From W-Chloroflexi-9 sp045863195 (GTDB lineage: Bacteria; Chloroflexota; Dehalococcoidia; UBA2979): a stretch of DNA of 64,000 bases. Position 1 is the stretch's first letter. Each line of letters begins with the position of its first letter. The translations under genes and the position numbers were made by a program. The stretch is from assembly GCA_045863195.1 (NCBI GenBank), contig BTUI01000002.1:62001-126000 (forward strand). Reading direction: 5' to 3'. Under the pieces are notes generated by a model, which worked only from the letters and a program-made list of their open reading frames with translations, had not been told where the DNA came from and searched no databases. Below, piece after piece: positions 16,938 through 24,896 of this stretch.

Positions 16938-17704
16938 AGTTGCGCGCCGAGGGGCTGTCGCTCTCCTACCGCGGGCACCCGGTGGTGCACGACGTGTCGC
17001 TGGCCGTGGAGTCCGGCGAGTTCGCCGTGATCGTGGGGCCGAACGCCGGCGGCAAGAGCACGCTGGTGCGCGGCCTGGCGGGCGTGATGAAGCCCGACCA
17101 CGGCCACGTCTACCTCGGCGACGAACGCATCGACGCGCTCCCCCCGCGCGAGGTCGCCCGCCGCCTCGCGATCCTCCCGCAGATGCAGGCGATGGACCTG
17201 GACTTCGTGGTGGAGGAACTGGTCTGGCGTGGCCGCACGCCGCACCAGCGGCTGCTGAGGCCGGCGACCGCGGACGACGTGGCGGCGGTGGAGGCGGCGA
17301 TCCGCGCGACGAACCTGGACGGCCTGCGCGGGCGGCCGCTCCGCGGCCTGTCGGGCGGCGAGCGTCAGCGGGCGTGGCTCGCGCTCGCGCTGGCGCAGCA
17401 GCCGCGCGTGCTGCTGCTGGACGAGCCGACCACGTTCCTCGACCTCCGTCACCAGGTGGAGGTGATGGAGGTGCTGCGGCGGCTGAACGCGGACGGCCTG
17501 ACCGTGGTCGCGGTGCTGCACGACCTGACGCTGGCCGCGCGCTACGCGAGCCGCATCATCGGCATCGTGGACGGGCGGGTGGCGTTCGACGGCCCGCCGG
17601 CGTCCGTCCTTGATGCGGCGACGCTGGAGCGGGTGTTCGGGATCCCGATGCTGATGCTGCGCGACCCGAAGTCCGGCGACCCGATCCCGCTACCGGCGGT
17701 CTAG
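16934..17704 (+). CDS. FecE/BtuD-type ABC importer ATPase
   Basis: Predicted 256 aa. Walker A GPNAGGKST (an Ala where most have Gly-Ser/Cys, as in metal-chelate importers), signature LSGGERQRA, Walker B VLLLDEPTTFLD and H-switch VLHDLTLA, all normal for the iron-chelate/B12 ATPase group. Completes the importer with the two upstream genes; ATGA overlap with the permease. Confidence 0.92.
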   Translation: MKLRAEGLSLSYRGHPVVHDVSLAVESGEFAVIVGPNAGGKSTLVRGLAGVMKPDHGHVYLGDERIDALPPREVARRLAILPQMQAMDLDFVVEELVWRGRTPHQRLLRPATADDVAAVEAAIRATNLDGLRGRPLRGLSGGERQRAWLALALAQQPRVLLLDEPTTFLDLRHQVEVMEVLRRLNADGLTVVAVLHDLTLAARYASRIIGIVDGRVAFDGPPASVLDAATLERVFGIPMLMLRDPKSGDPIPLPAV

Positions 17705-17711
17705 CCGCGCC

Positions 17712-17990
17712 CTACTTCGGCGGCGGCTTGGGGTTCGGCGTGCCGTGCGAGTGGCCGGACGATCCCGCGCCGTGACTGTGCCCGAAGTGCGACCAGCCGC
17801 CCGCGCCTGCCTTCGGGCGCTTCGCCGGGCCGGGCTGCTCCGCGAGGCCGTTCACCGCGAGCGGGGAAAACACGCGACGCGCACGCGCGCCGCAGGCGGG
17901 ACAGTCCGCCGGCTCGCGCGCCTGCGACAGCGGTCGAGACACCTCGAACTCCGCGGTGCAGGCATCGCAACGGAAGTCGTAGTTCGGCAT
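17712..17990 (-). CDS. FmdB-family zinc ribbon protein with His-rich tail
   Basis: Predicted 92 aa. The N-terminal FmdB ribbon MPNYDFRCDAC...DCPACG gives two C-x2-C knuckles (about residues 8-11 and 30-33). The C-terminal tail contains a run of GHSH-like repeats (HFGHSHGAGSSGHSHG), a potential nickel/zinc/copper-binding segment uncommon in short FmdB proteins. CGGAG lies upstream of ATG 17990. Convergent with the metal-type importer, and divergent from the next gene. Confidence 0.82.
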   Translation of the reverse strand: MPNYDFRCDACTAEFEVSRPLSQAREPADCPACGARARRVFSPLAVNGLAEQPGPAKRPKAGAGGWSHFGHSHGAGSSGHSHGTPNPKPPPK

Positions 17991-18060
17991 GTGTGCTCCG
18001 GGTAACGGCGCGCCCAGCGTACACCGTGCGAAGATTCGCAGGAGGATGGAGGAGACGCGC

Positions 18061-18741
18061 ATGGCCCGACTGATGCTGATCGCCGACCGCACGCTCGGCT
18101 TCGAGCGGACGCAGGACCTGCGCGACCTGATGCAGTCGTTCGCCTCCTACCTCGGGGAGCCGGTCGAGTTCGTGTGGACGCGGCCGGAACTGGTGGCGCT
18201 CGCGCGCATGTCGGTCGAGCCGCAGGCGGGCGACGACCCGGTGGAGGTGCTCCAGCCGGTCGCCTCGAAGAACGTGCCGATGGGTGCGGCCGACATCATC
18301 TACGACGCGAACGGTCGCCCGGACTGGGGCGCGATCTGGCAGGGCTTCTGCGAACTGGCGCTGTTCGGTGGCCCTTCCCACCGTGGCGAGGACTCCGCGA
18401 TCCGCGCCGTCGCCGACCTCGGCGCTCCCGCGCCGGACGGGGAGTTCGACGCGATCGCCGAGATCCGGCGCGGCATCTTCCTCACGACGGGGCTGTTCTC
18501 GGAGCCGTCCACGCAGCCGGGGTGGCTGGCGATCACCTGCCGCTCGCCGAAGCAGGCGGCGTGGATGTGCGCGTGCATCCTGCTGGAGAACGTGGAAGCG
18601 CGGCTGGACGAGGAGATGCGGCTGCTGGTGCCGGCGCACCCCTCGTACACGCTGAAGGACCAGGTGAAGAGCGTGATCACCGTGGTCGCGAAGGTGAACC
18701 ACTACTGGGATCAGCACGCGCTGCTGGCCGGCATCGCATGA
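18061..18741 (+). CDS. conserved protein of unknown function
   Basis: Predicted 226 aa, soluble, mixed alpha/beta. I do not recognise the family. Visible landmarks are an N-terminal strand MARLMLIADRTLGFER, a central ELALFGGPSHRGED stretch, and a Cys-containing helix (QAAWMCACILLENVEAR). The start ATG 18061 has a GGAGGAG upstream. It overlaps the next gene by ATGA, so it is made together with a YbaK-type deacylase; the pairing is the only clue to function. Confidence 0.6.
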   Translation: MARLMLIADRTLGFERTQDLRDLMQSFASYLGEPVEFVWTRPELVALARMSVEPQAGDDPVEVLQPVASKNVPMGAADIIYDANGRPDWGAIWQGFCELALFGGPSHRGEDSAIRAVADLGAPAPDGEFDAIAEIRRGIFLTTGLFSEPSTQPGWLAITCRSPKQAAWMCACILLENVEARLDEEMRLLVPAHPSYTLKDQVKSVITVVAKVNHYWDQHALLAGIA

Positions 18742-19202
18742 CCCCCGCGGTGGAGGCGGCGAAGGCCGCCGGCGTGCCGTACGAGGTCGTGCAGTACGAG
18801 CACGACCCGAAGGCGGAGTCGTACGGCCTGGAGGCCGCCGAGATCCTCGGCGTGGCGCCGGAGCGCGTCTTCAAGACGCTGGTGGCGAAGGTGGACGGCC
18901 GCCTGACCGTGGGGATCGTGCCGGTGGCGGCGCGGCTCGACCTGAAGGCGCTGGCCGACGCGGTGGGCGGACGCAAGGCGGAGATGGCCGACCCGGCGGA
19001 GGCGCAGCGCGCCACCGGCTACGTGGTCGGCGGGATCAGCCCGCTCGGCCAGAAGCGCCGCCTCCCGACTGCGCTCGATGCCTCCGCGATGGAGCAGGAG
19101 ACGGTCTACGTCAGCGGCGGTCGTCGCGGCCTGGAGATCGTCCTGGCCCCAGCCGACCTCGTGCGCCTCACCGACGCGAAGGTCGCGCCAATCGCCCGCT
19201 AG
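18738..19202 (+). CDS. YbaK/EbsC-type aminoacyl-tRNA deacylase
   Basis: Predicted 154 aa, standard size. Family features: AAEILGVAPERVFKTLVAKVDG with the conserved Lys, VPVAARLDLKALA, and GYVVGGISPLGQKRRLPT with the catalytic GxxSPxG loop. Hydrolyses mischarged Cys-tRNA(Pro) or a relative. Translationally coupled to the preceding unknown gene; its stop shares CTAG with the convergent SCO gene. Confidence 0.9.
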   Translation: MTPAVEAAKAAGVPYEVVQYEHDPKAESYGLEAAEILGVAPERVFKTLVAKVDGRLTVGIVPVAARLDLKALADAVGGRKAEMADPAEAQRATGYVVGGISPLGQKRRLPTALDASAMEQETVYVSGGRRGLEIVLAPADLVRLTDAKVAPIAR

Positions 19203-20629
19203 CCGGCAGCCATCGCGCGGGTCCCCGACGGGGCTGCGAACGGCGCGTCGGCGGGGGCGTCCGCCTCGAGGTCCCACGCAGCCAGGGTGCCGTCCTCACG
19301 CAGGTACAGCAGCAGTCCGGTGGCGGGGTCGAGCACGGCCTCCACGGTCGCGCCAGCGGGCGCGTCCGTCAGCGGGCCGGCGGTGCGGCCGGTATCCGAC
19401 CAGTCACGCACGTCCGCCTCGTGGAACACGCCGTTGCCGTCCACGTACCAGGCGACCGGCTCCGCGGGGTGCGCCACGAACAGGCGGAACTGGCTGAGGA
19501 GCATGCCGCCGAACGAGGCGGGCCCGAGCGCGCGGGTCATCCGGTGCGAGGCCGCGTCGTACATCACGGTGCTGCCGACGAGCGTCGAGAGGATCACCTC
19601 GCCCGTGGCGGGGATGAAGGCGAACTCGCGGGAGAGGTCCACGACACCGCATCCGGGCAGGGCCGCGTCCGCGAAGCCGCGGAGCGGCGCGCCTTCCGCG
19701 CCGGTCGCGAGGCTGAGCGAATAGAGCGACTCGTGGGTGTCGGCGTACCAGAGGGTCTGCGTGGCCGCGTCGTACGACACTTCGCGTGCACCGGGGTACT
19801 GGCGGAGCGCGAGGCTGTCCGGGCTGGGCCGCTCCGTCCACGGCGGCAGCACGGTCGACTCCACACCAGCCTCGCGCATCACGACGGAGCCGTCGCTGAG
19901 GGCGAAGAACCAGCGGGTGGGCGCGCCCTCGGCGGGCGCGGTCGGGGAGGGACCGGCCGCGCCCGTCCCGGAGGGCGCCGCGGAGGCCGCGGGAACGGCG
20001 GTCTCCGCGATGAGGTGCTTGAGGTCGGAGATGATGTCGCCGACCTCCTGGGTGAAGGCGACGCCGAGCGTCCAGCGTCCCTCCCGGTCCAGCAGGTAGA
20101 CGGTCGCCGGGTGGGAGATCAGGTCGCCCGTGGGGCGCGCCTCACGCACGGTCTGGATGCCCCACGTGCGCATGACCTCGTGCACCTGTTCCGGGTCACC
20201 GCTGACGCCGTGGAACGAGGCGTCAAAGTGCGCGACGTACTCGGCGAGGATCTCCGGGGTGTCGCGCTCCGGGTCCACGGTCACCATCACGACCTCAAGC
20301 TGGGCGCGCTCCTCCGGGGTGAGGCTGGCGACGACCTCCTTCATGGTCGAGAGCGTGAGCGGGCAGATGTCCGGGCAGAAAGTGTAGCCGAAGAAGACGG
20401 CCACGACCTTGCCGCGCTGCTCGCTGAGGCGGAAGGGGGCGCCTCCCGCCTCGGTGAGCGCGAAGTCGGGCATGGGGACCGCCGGGTCGACGCGCGTGGA
20501 GCGGTACTCGTACGGCGCGACCGCCGCCGGCTCCGTGGCTGCGGGCGTCGCCGCCTCCTCCGCCCCGCCGCAGGCGGCGAGGAGGAGGGCGGAGGCGCCG
20601 AGCAGGGCGATGAGCCAGTGGCGGGTCAC
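19199..20629 (-). CDS. SCO1/SenC copper chaperone fused to a C-terminal beta domain
   Basis: Predicted 476 aa, more than twice the size of a normal SCO. Lipoprotein signal (LAAC at 17-20), then the SCO/thioredoxin fold with FGYTFCPDICP (C85, C89) and the copper His H173 (DLISHPATVYLLD). After an Ala/Ser/Pro linker (about 209-237) comes a 240-residue extension of short strands, with WYADTHESLYSL and VAWYVDGNGVFHEADV resembling propeller blades. SCO loads the CuA site of oxidase subunit II or other copper enzymes. GTG 20629 is favoured (AGAGGA upstream). Directly follows nirK. Confidence 0.82.
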   Translation of the reverse strand: MTRHWLIALLGASALLLAACGGAEEAATPAATEPAAVAPYEYRSTRVDPAVPMPDFALTEAGGAPFRLSEQRGKVVAVFFGYTFCPDICPLTLSTMKEVVASLTPEERAQLEVVMVTVDPERDTPEILAEYVAHFDASFHGVSGDPEQVHEVMRTWGIQTVREARPTGDLISHPATVYLLDREGRWTLGVAFTQEVGDIISDLKHLIAETAVPAASAAPSGTGAAGPSPTAPAEGAPTRWFFALSDGSVVMREAGVESTVLPPWTERPSPDSLALRQYPGAREVSYDAATQTLWYADTHESLYSLSLATGAEGAPLRGFADAALPGCGVVDLSREFAFIPATGEVILSTLVGSTVMYDAASHRMTRALGPASFGGMLLSQFRLFVAHPAEPVAWYVDGNGVFHEADVRDWSDTGRTAGPLTDAPAGATVEAVLDPATGLLLYLREDGTLAAWDLEADAPADAPFAAPSGTRAMAAG

Positions 20630-20654
20630 GGTCGGTCCTCTCATGCCGGGCCGG

Positions 20655-21797
20655 CTAGATGCCGGTCATGATCTCCGGGTCTTCCGGGCCTTCCACCACC
20701 AGGTGGCCGGCCGCCCCCTTGCCGAGGCGGCTCAGGGCGTGGTCCACCAGGACGTAGGTGGCCGGGAGCTGTAGGTCGAACTCCACCATCGTCGCGCCAC
20801 CCGGCGCCACGGTGACGGTCTGGACGTTCTCAGCGAGGTCGCTGAAGGAGCCCCAGGTCGCGACCCGGTCGAACACCTCGCCGATCACGTGGAAGGAGGA
20901 GGTGAGGTTCGGGCCGCCGACGCCGAAGAAGATGCGGACCTGCTCGCCGACGCGGGCGCGCAGGGCGCGGTCGCCGGCGATGGCGCCCACGGCCCCGTTG
21001 AAGACCACGTAGGTCGGGCGCTCGTCCGCCATCTTGCCCAGGTCGAAGTTCTGCATGCCCGGCTGGCCGGTGGGGCCCACGGTGTACATGTCGCCCTGGC
21101 AGACGTAGAACTCGCGGTCGACGGGCCGCAGGCCCTCCTCCGGCTCCACGACGATCAGGCCGTACATGCCGTTCGAGATGTGCAGGTCGATCGGCGCGGT
21201 GGCGCAGTGGTAGATGTAGACGCCCGGGTGGAGGGCCTTGAAGCGGAACGCCTTCTCCTCGCCCGGGTTGACCCGGGTCAGTTCGGCGCCGCCGCCCTGG
21301 CCGGTGGCCGCGTGGAAGTCCACGTTGTGGCCCACGCCGGAGTCCTGCGGGTTCCGGACCGTCACTTCCACCTGGTCGCCGACCCGCGCCCGCACCATGG
21401 GGCCCGGGATGGTGCCGCCGAAGGTCCAGAACTTGTAGCCGACGCCGTCCGCCAGCTTGCCCTCGACCTCCTTCACCTCCAGGAGCGCCTGCACGGTGGC
21501 GGGCTCACGCCGGGTGATCGGGGCGGCGACCTCCGGGTTCGGGAGGTAGGGCAGGTCAACGGCCTGCTGCACGGCCGGGGCCGCGCTGCCACCGCCGGCC
21601 GCGGCCGCCGCCGCCGGGGTGGGGGTGGGCGTACCGCGCTCGCGCTCGAGCATCGCCCGCTGCGCGGCGGTGGTGGGGTCGTCCGCGCCGTCCGTGCAGG
21701 CGGCGCCGAGCACGCCGACGACCGGCAGTGCGACGCCCGCGAGGCCCATGCGCCGCAGCACCTCGCGCCGTCCGATGGATTCGTGACCCTGAAGCAT
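20655..21797 (-). CDS. nirK: copper-containing nitrite reductase
   Basis: Predicted 380 aa. Twin-Arg-like RREVLRRMGLAG signal with a lipobox GAAC at 31-34. Both cupredoxin domains retain every ligand: H157, D160 and H162 in GHNVDFH; H197 and C198 in YIYHCAT; H206 and M211 in LHISNGM; H303 in SSFHVIG and H353 in VDHAL. Type 1 ligands are H157/C198/H206/M211 and type 2 ligands H162/H197/H353, with the catalytic Asp/His pair present. Reduces nitrite to NO outside the membrane. Expression is probably controlled by the divergent Rrf2 regulator. Confidence 0.93.
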   Translation of the reverse strand: MLQGHESIGRREVLRRMGLAGVALPVVGVLGAACTDGADDPTTAAQRAMLERERGTPTPTPAAAAAAGGGSAAPAVQQAVDLPYLPNPEVAAPITRREPATVQALLEVKEVEGKLADGVGYKFWTFGGTIPGPMVRARVGDQVEVTVRNPQDSGVGHNVDFHAATGQGGGAELTRVNPGEEKAFRFKALHPGVYIYHCATAPIDLHISNGMYGLIVVEPEEGLRPVDREFYVCQGDMYTVGPTGQPGMQNFDLGKMADERPTYVVFNGAVGAIAGDRALRARVGEQVRIFFGVGGPNLTSSFHVIGEVFDRVATWGSFSDLAENVQTVTVAPGGATMVEFDLQLPATYVLVDHALSRLGKGAAGHLVVEGPEDPEIMTGI

Positions 21798-21894
21798 GGC
21801 CGTTCCCTCTCTCCGCCCCATCCGGCGTTCGTGCCGGCGCGGGCGCTGATGCTCTGCTCTCCGTGATACGTCTGCAACGTTCAGCAGTAGACTT

Positions 21895-21953
21895 AACAAT
21901 GAGCATCTTGTACCATCGGTCGCACAACGTCAAGTACCACGCTCATCGTTGTT
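21895..21953. promoter_or_regulatory. nirK/rrf2 divergent promoters inside a large inverted repeat
   Basis: Arms AACAATGAGC (21895-21904) and GCTCATCGTTGTT (21941-21953) face each other. Between them lie the nirK -35 TTGACG (21933-21928) and -10 TACAAG (21912-21907) on the minus strand, and a plus-strand TACCAT (21911-21916) for the regulator gene. This local stretch is clearly richer in A+T than its surroundings. Most likely the operator of the adjacent Rrf2 protein. Confidence 0.65.
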
Positions 21954-21967
21954 GAAGGAATTTACCG

Positions 21968-22483
21968 ATGCAGATCGCTCTGGGCCGCAAGGGTGACTAC
22001 GCCGTCCGCGCCGTCCTGGACCTGGCCCGTCACTGGGGCGGCGGACGCCGGAAGGCCCGCCAGATCGCGGAGGTCATGGATATCCCGGAGCGCTACCTGC
22101 CGCAGATCCTGGCGCTGCTGGTCCGCCACGGCGTGCTGGTTGCGACGGCTGGCCCGGACGGCGGCTACGAACTCGCCCGCCCGCCGAGCGCGATCACGTT
22201 GCTGGAGATCGTGGAGGTGGCGGAGGGGCCGATCGCCTCGGACGAATGCCTGCTGCGAGGCGGCCCGTGCGATTGGGAGCATGTCTGCCCGCTCCACAAC
22301 CCGTGGAGTCGCGCCCAGTCCGTCTTCGCGCAGCAGTTGCGCCGGACGACCTTCGCCGAACTCGCCGCTGAAGACGAGGAGATCGAGGCGGGGCGGGTGC
22401 CCCCGCCGGAGACGCCGCACCACGCGAAGCAGGTCGCGCGGCGCGCGCCGCGGCGCGGGGTGCGCGAGGGCGGGGCCGACTGA
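21968..22483 (+). CDS. Rrf2-family regulator, NsrR/IscR-like
   Basis: Predicted 171 aa. Winged helix at the N-terminus (GRKGDYAVRAVLDLA, then DIPERYLPQILALLVRHGVL) and three cysteines C94-x6-C101-x5-C107, the spacing class of Fe-S-binding NsrR/IscR. Lying between nirK and nnrS, it is most plausibly an NO-responsive repressor of both, and of itself. GAAGGA precedes ATG 21968. The C-terminal 40 residues are basic and variable. Stop and next start overlap by one base. Confidence 0.85.
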   Translation: MQIALGRKGDYAVRAVLDLARHWGGGRRKARQIAEVMDIPERYLPQILALLVRHGVLVATAGPDGGYELARPPSAITLLEIVEVAEGPIASDECLLRGGPCDWEHVCPLHNPWSRAQSVFAQQLRRTTFAELAAEDEEIEAGRVPPPETPHHAKQVARRAPRRGVREGGAD

Positions 22484-23583
22484 TGACGGGGGCGCGGCTG
22501 ACCTCGTGGCTGCCGGTGGCAGCCGTGGGTCTGGGGGCCATGGTCGCGCTGGTCGCTGGCGTGTGGTCCGGCCTCGGGCGGCTCGCGGTGGACCTTCCCG
22601 GTGCGGCGCGCGCGACCGCGTTCCCGCACGGGGCGTTGATGGTGAGCGGCTTCGCCGGCACGGTGATCGGCCTCGAACGGGCGGTCGCCTCCGGGCGCGG
22701 CGTCGCGTTCGCGGGCCCGCTCGCGTCGGTCGCCGGCGCGGTGCTCCTGGTCGCCGGGGCCCACGAGGCGGCCGCGGCGTGCTTCGCGCTGGCGGGGGGC
22801 GCCCTCCTCGCGACGATGCTGCATTTCTGGCGGCTGCAACCGGCGCCGCCGGCGCTCGTGATCGCGTCCGGCGCGGCCGCGTGGGCGGCCGGTAGCCTGC
22901 ACTGGCTGGCCAGCGGGCGCGTCCATGATGCGGTGCCGTGGTGGATGGCCTTCCTGGCGCTCACGATCGCGGGGGAGCGCCTGGAACTGACGCGCTTCCG
23001 GCGGCAGCCGCTGACGCCGCTGATCGCGGGGATCGTCCTGCTGGCCGCCGGCCTGCTCTTGATGCCCGTGACGGCCGATGCCGGCGCGCGTGTCGCCGGC
23101 GGTGCGCTGGCGCTCATCGGCGCGTGGCTCGCCTGGACGGACACGGCGCGCCTGACCGTGCGCCGCGGCGGCCTCGCGACGTACGCGGGGGCGGCGCTGC
23201 TCGCCTCGTACGTCTCGCTCGTCTCCGGCGGGGCGATGCTCGCGGCCGGCGGCTGGCACCCCGGCACCACGATGTACGACAGCGCGCTGCACCTGTTCTT
23301 CGTTGGCTTCGTGATGGGCGCGATCTTCGCGCACGCGCCGATCATCCTGCCGGCGATCACCGGGCTGACGCTGCGGATCACCGCGATCACCCCGGCGGCC
23401 CTCGCGCTGCTCTACGTGTCGCTGGTGGTCCGCGTCGCCGGGAACGCCATGGCCGATCACTCGCTGCGCCAGGCCGGCGGGTCGCTCCACGGCATCGCGT
23501 TCCTCCTCTTCGCCGTGGGACTGCTCGTCGCCGCCGTACGTGGCCGGAGGGCGGCCCCGGCTACTTCCGGGAGACCGTCATGA
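22483..23583 (+). CDS. polytopic membrane protein of the NnrS neighbourhood
   Basis: Predicted 366 aa, about ten to eleven helices. Conserved-looking His residues appear in membrane segments: H in ATAFPHGALMVSGF, and HLFFVGFVMGAIFAHAPIILPA, a pattern reminiscent of NnrS and haem-copper membrane proteins. I cannot name the family. It is encoded between rrf2 and nnrS with one-base and four-base overlaps, so all three are one transcription unit, suggesting a role in NO or haem/copper handling at the membrane. Confidence 0.65.
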   Translation: MTGARLTSWLPVAAVGLGAMVALVAGVWSGLGRLAVDLPGAARATAFPHGALMVSGFAGTVIGLERAVASGRGVAFAGPLASVAGAVLLVAGAHEAAAACFALAGGALLATMLHFWRLQPAPPALVIASGAAAWAAGSLHWLASGRVHDAVPWWMAFLALTIAGERLELTRFRRQPLTPLIAGIVLLAAGLLLMPVTADAGARVAGGALALIGAWLAWTDTARLTVRRGGLATYAGAALLASYVSLVSGGAMLAAGGWHPGTTMYDSALHLFFVGFVMGAIFAHAPIILPAITGLTLRITAITPAALALLYVSLVVRVAGNAMADHSLRQAGGSLHGIAFLLFAVGLLVAAVRGRRAAPATSGRPS

Positions 23584-24890
23584 CGGAGGCCCCCTACCCG
23601 CGGTTCCTGCTCACGGCGCTCGTGTTCGGCGTCCTCGGCGGATTCACGCTCGCCGTGTCGCTGCCGGTCGAGGCGGCCACCGGGCGCATGGACCTCGGCT
23701 GGGTGTCGCATGCGCAGATGCACGGCCACCTGCAGGTGATCGGCTTCGCGGGCGTGTTCGTGATCGGCGTCGCGCTGCACCTCGCACCGCGGTTCGGTGC
23801 CGGGCAGTTGTGCGGCGGCGCGCTGGTCGCCCCGCTGTGGGTGTTGCTATCGGTCGCGTTGCTCGCGCGGGCGCTGGCGCAGCCGCTGGCCGACCACGGC
23901 CCGTTCGCGGCGCTGCTGATCGTGGGCGTGGGGGCGGAGGCGGCCGCGGGTGCGCTGTTCCTCGTGATCATCGCGCGCACGCTCGGTACGGCTGTGCGTG
24001 CCGGCGCCCCGCACGCCTGGCTGCTCACCGGTGCGGCGGTCTGGTTCCTGGCGCAGGCGTTCCTCGGCGGGTGGTGGCTGGCGCTCCTCGCCGAGGAGGG
24101 CGGCACCGTACTCCGCGCCGACCGGAACGCGGTGTTGCTGGAGATGCAGTTCTTCGGCTTCCTGCTCTCCGCGATCCTCGGCGTGGGGATGCGCACGTTT
24201 CCCACGTTCTTCGGCATGCCCCCCACGCCGCCGCGCTCGGCGATGATCGTCGCGGTGCTGCTGCACGCCGGCGTCGCGACGTGGAGCCTCGGCGGGGTCG
24301 CGGGCATCGAGGCGGTGACGGCGGCCGGCCAGGGCACGGTCGGACTCGCGATCCTCGGCGCGGTCGCGACGTTCGGATTCTGGCGGCGCACGTACCGGTT
24401 CGCGCCCGCCTCGCGCGGGTACATCTGGGCGCTCCAGCCGGCGCTCGCCTGGCTTGCGCTCACGGGCGTCGCGCTCACGGCCTCGGCCGTGCGGGCGCTC
24501 ATCGAGGGCGGCGTCCCGGGCGTGGCGGAGATGGACGCGATCCGTCACGTTTTCGCGGTCGGGGTGGTGACGCTGCTCATCGTCGGGATGTCGCAGTTGA
24601 TCCTGCCGGAGTTCGCGAGTGAGCGGCTGGTGGCGAAGCCGTCACGGTGGCGGGGGCTGGCGTTCGGGCTCACCATCTCGGCCGCCTCGCTGCTGCGCGG
24701 GGTGCTGCCGTGGGCCGGCATGGAGGCGCCCGCGCGCTTCTGGCTGATGGCGGCCGGCGGGACGCTGGGCCTCGCCGCGGTCGCGGCGTTCGCCGTGCTG
24801 TACATGCGTGCGCTGCGACGGCACCGCGCCTACCTCGCGAAGATCGCCGCGATGCGCGCGCGCGAAGCGCCGGTCGCGACGCTGGAGTAG
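23580..24890 (+). CDS. NnrS family membrane protein
   Basis: Predicted 436 aa, about twelve helices. The family is recognised by WVSHAQMHGHLQVIGFAGVFVIGVALHLAPRF near the N-terminus and by LEMQFFGFLLSAILGVGMRTFPTFFG in the middle; the His-rich first helices are the presumed metal/haem ligands. NnrS proteins occur with nitrite and NO reductases and protect cells from NO stress; their chemistry is unresolved. ATG 23580 overlaps the stop of the preceding gene (ATGA). Confidence 0.87.
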   Translation: MTEAPYPRFLLTALVFGVLGGFTLAVSLPVEAATGRMDLGWVSHAQMHGHLQVIGFAGVFVIGVALHLAPRFGAGQLCGGALVAPLWVLLSVALLARALAQPLADHGPFAALLIVGVGAEAAAGALFLVIIARTLGTAVRAGAPHAWLLTGAAVWFLAQAFLGGWWLALLAEEGGTVLRADRNAVLLEMQFFGFLLSAILGVGMRTFPTFFGMPPTPPRSAMIVAVLLHAGVATWSLGGVAGIEAVTAAGQGTVGLAILGAVATFGFWRRTYRFAPASRGYIWALQPALAWLALTGVALTASAVRALIEGGVPGVAEMDAIRHVFAVGVVTLLIVGMSQLILPEFASERLVAKPSRWRGLAFGLTISAASLLRGVLPWAGMEAPARFWLMAAGGTLGLAAVAAFAVLYMRALRRHRAYLAKIAAMRAREAPVATLE

Positions 24891-24896
24891 CGGGGG

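Noticed and set aside
21922..21933. FNR-type box (TTGAT-N4-ATCAA) in the nirK promoter
   Set aside because: TTGACG is better explained as the -35 element, and no matching second half-site is present.
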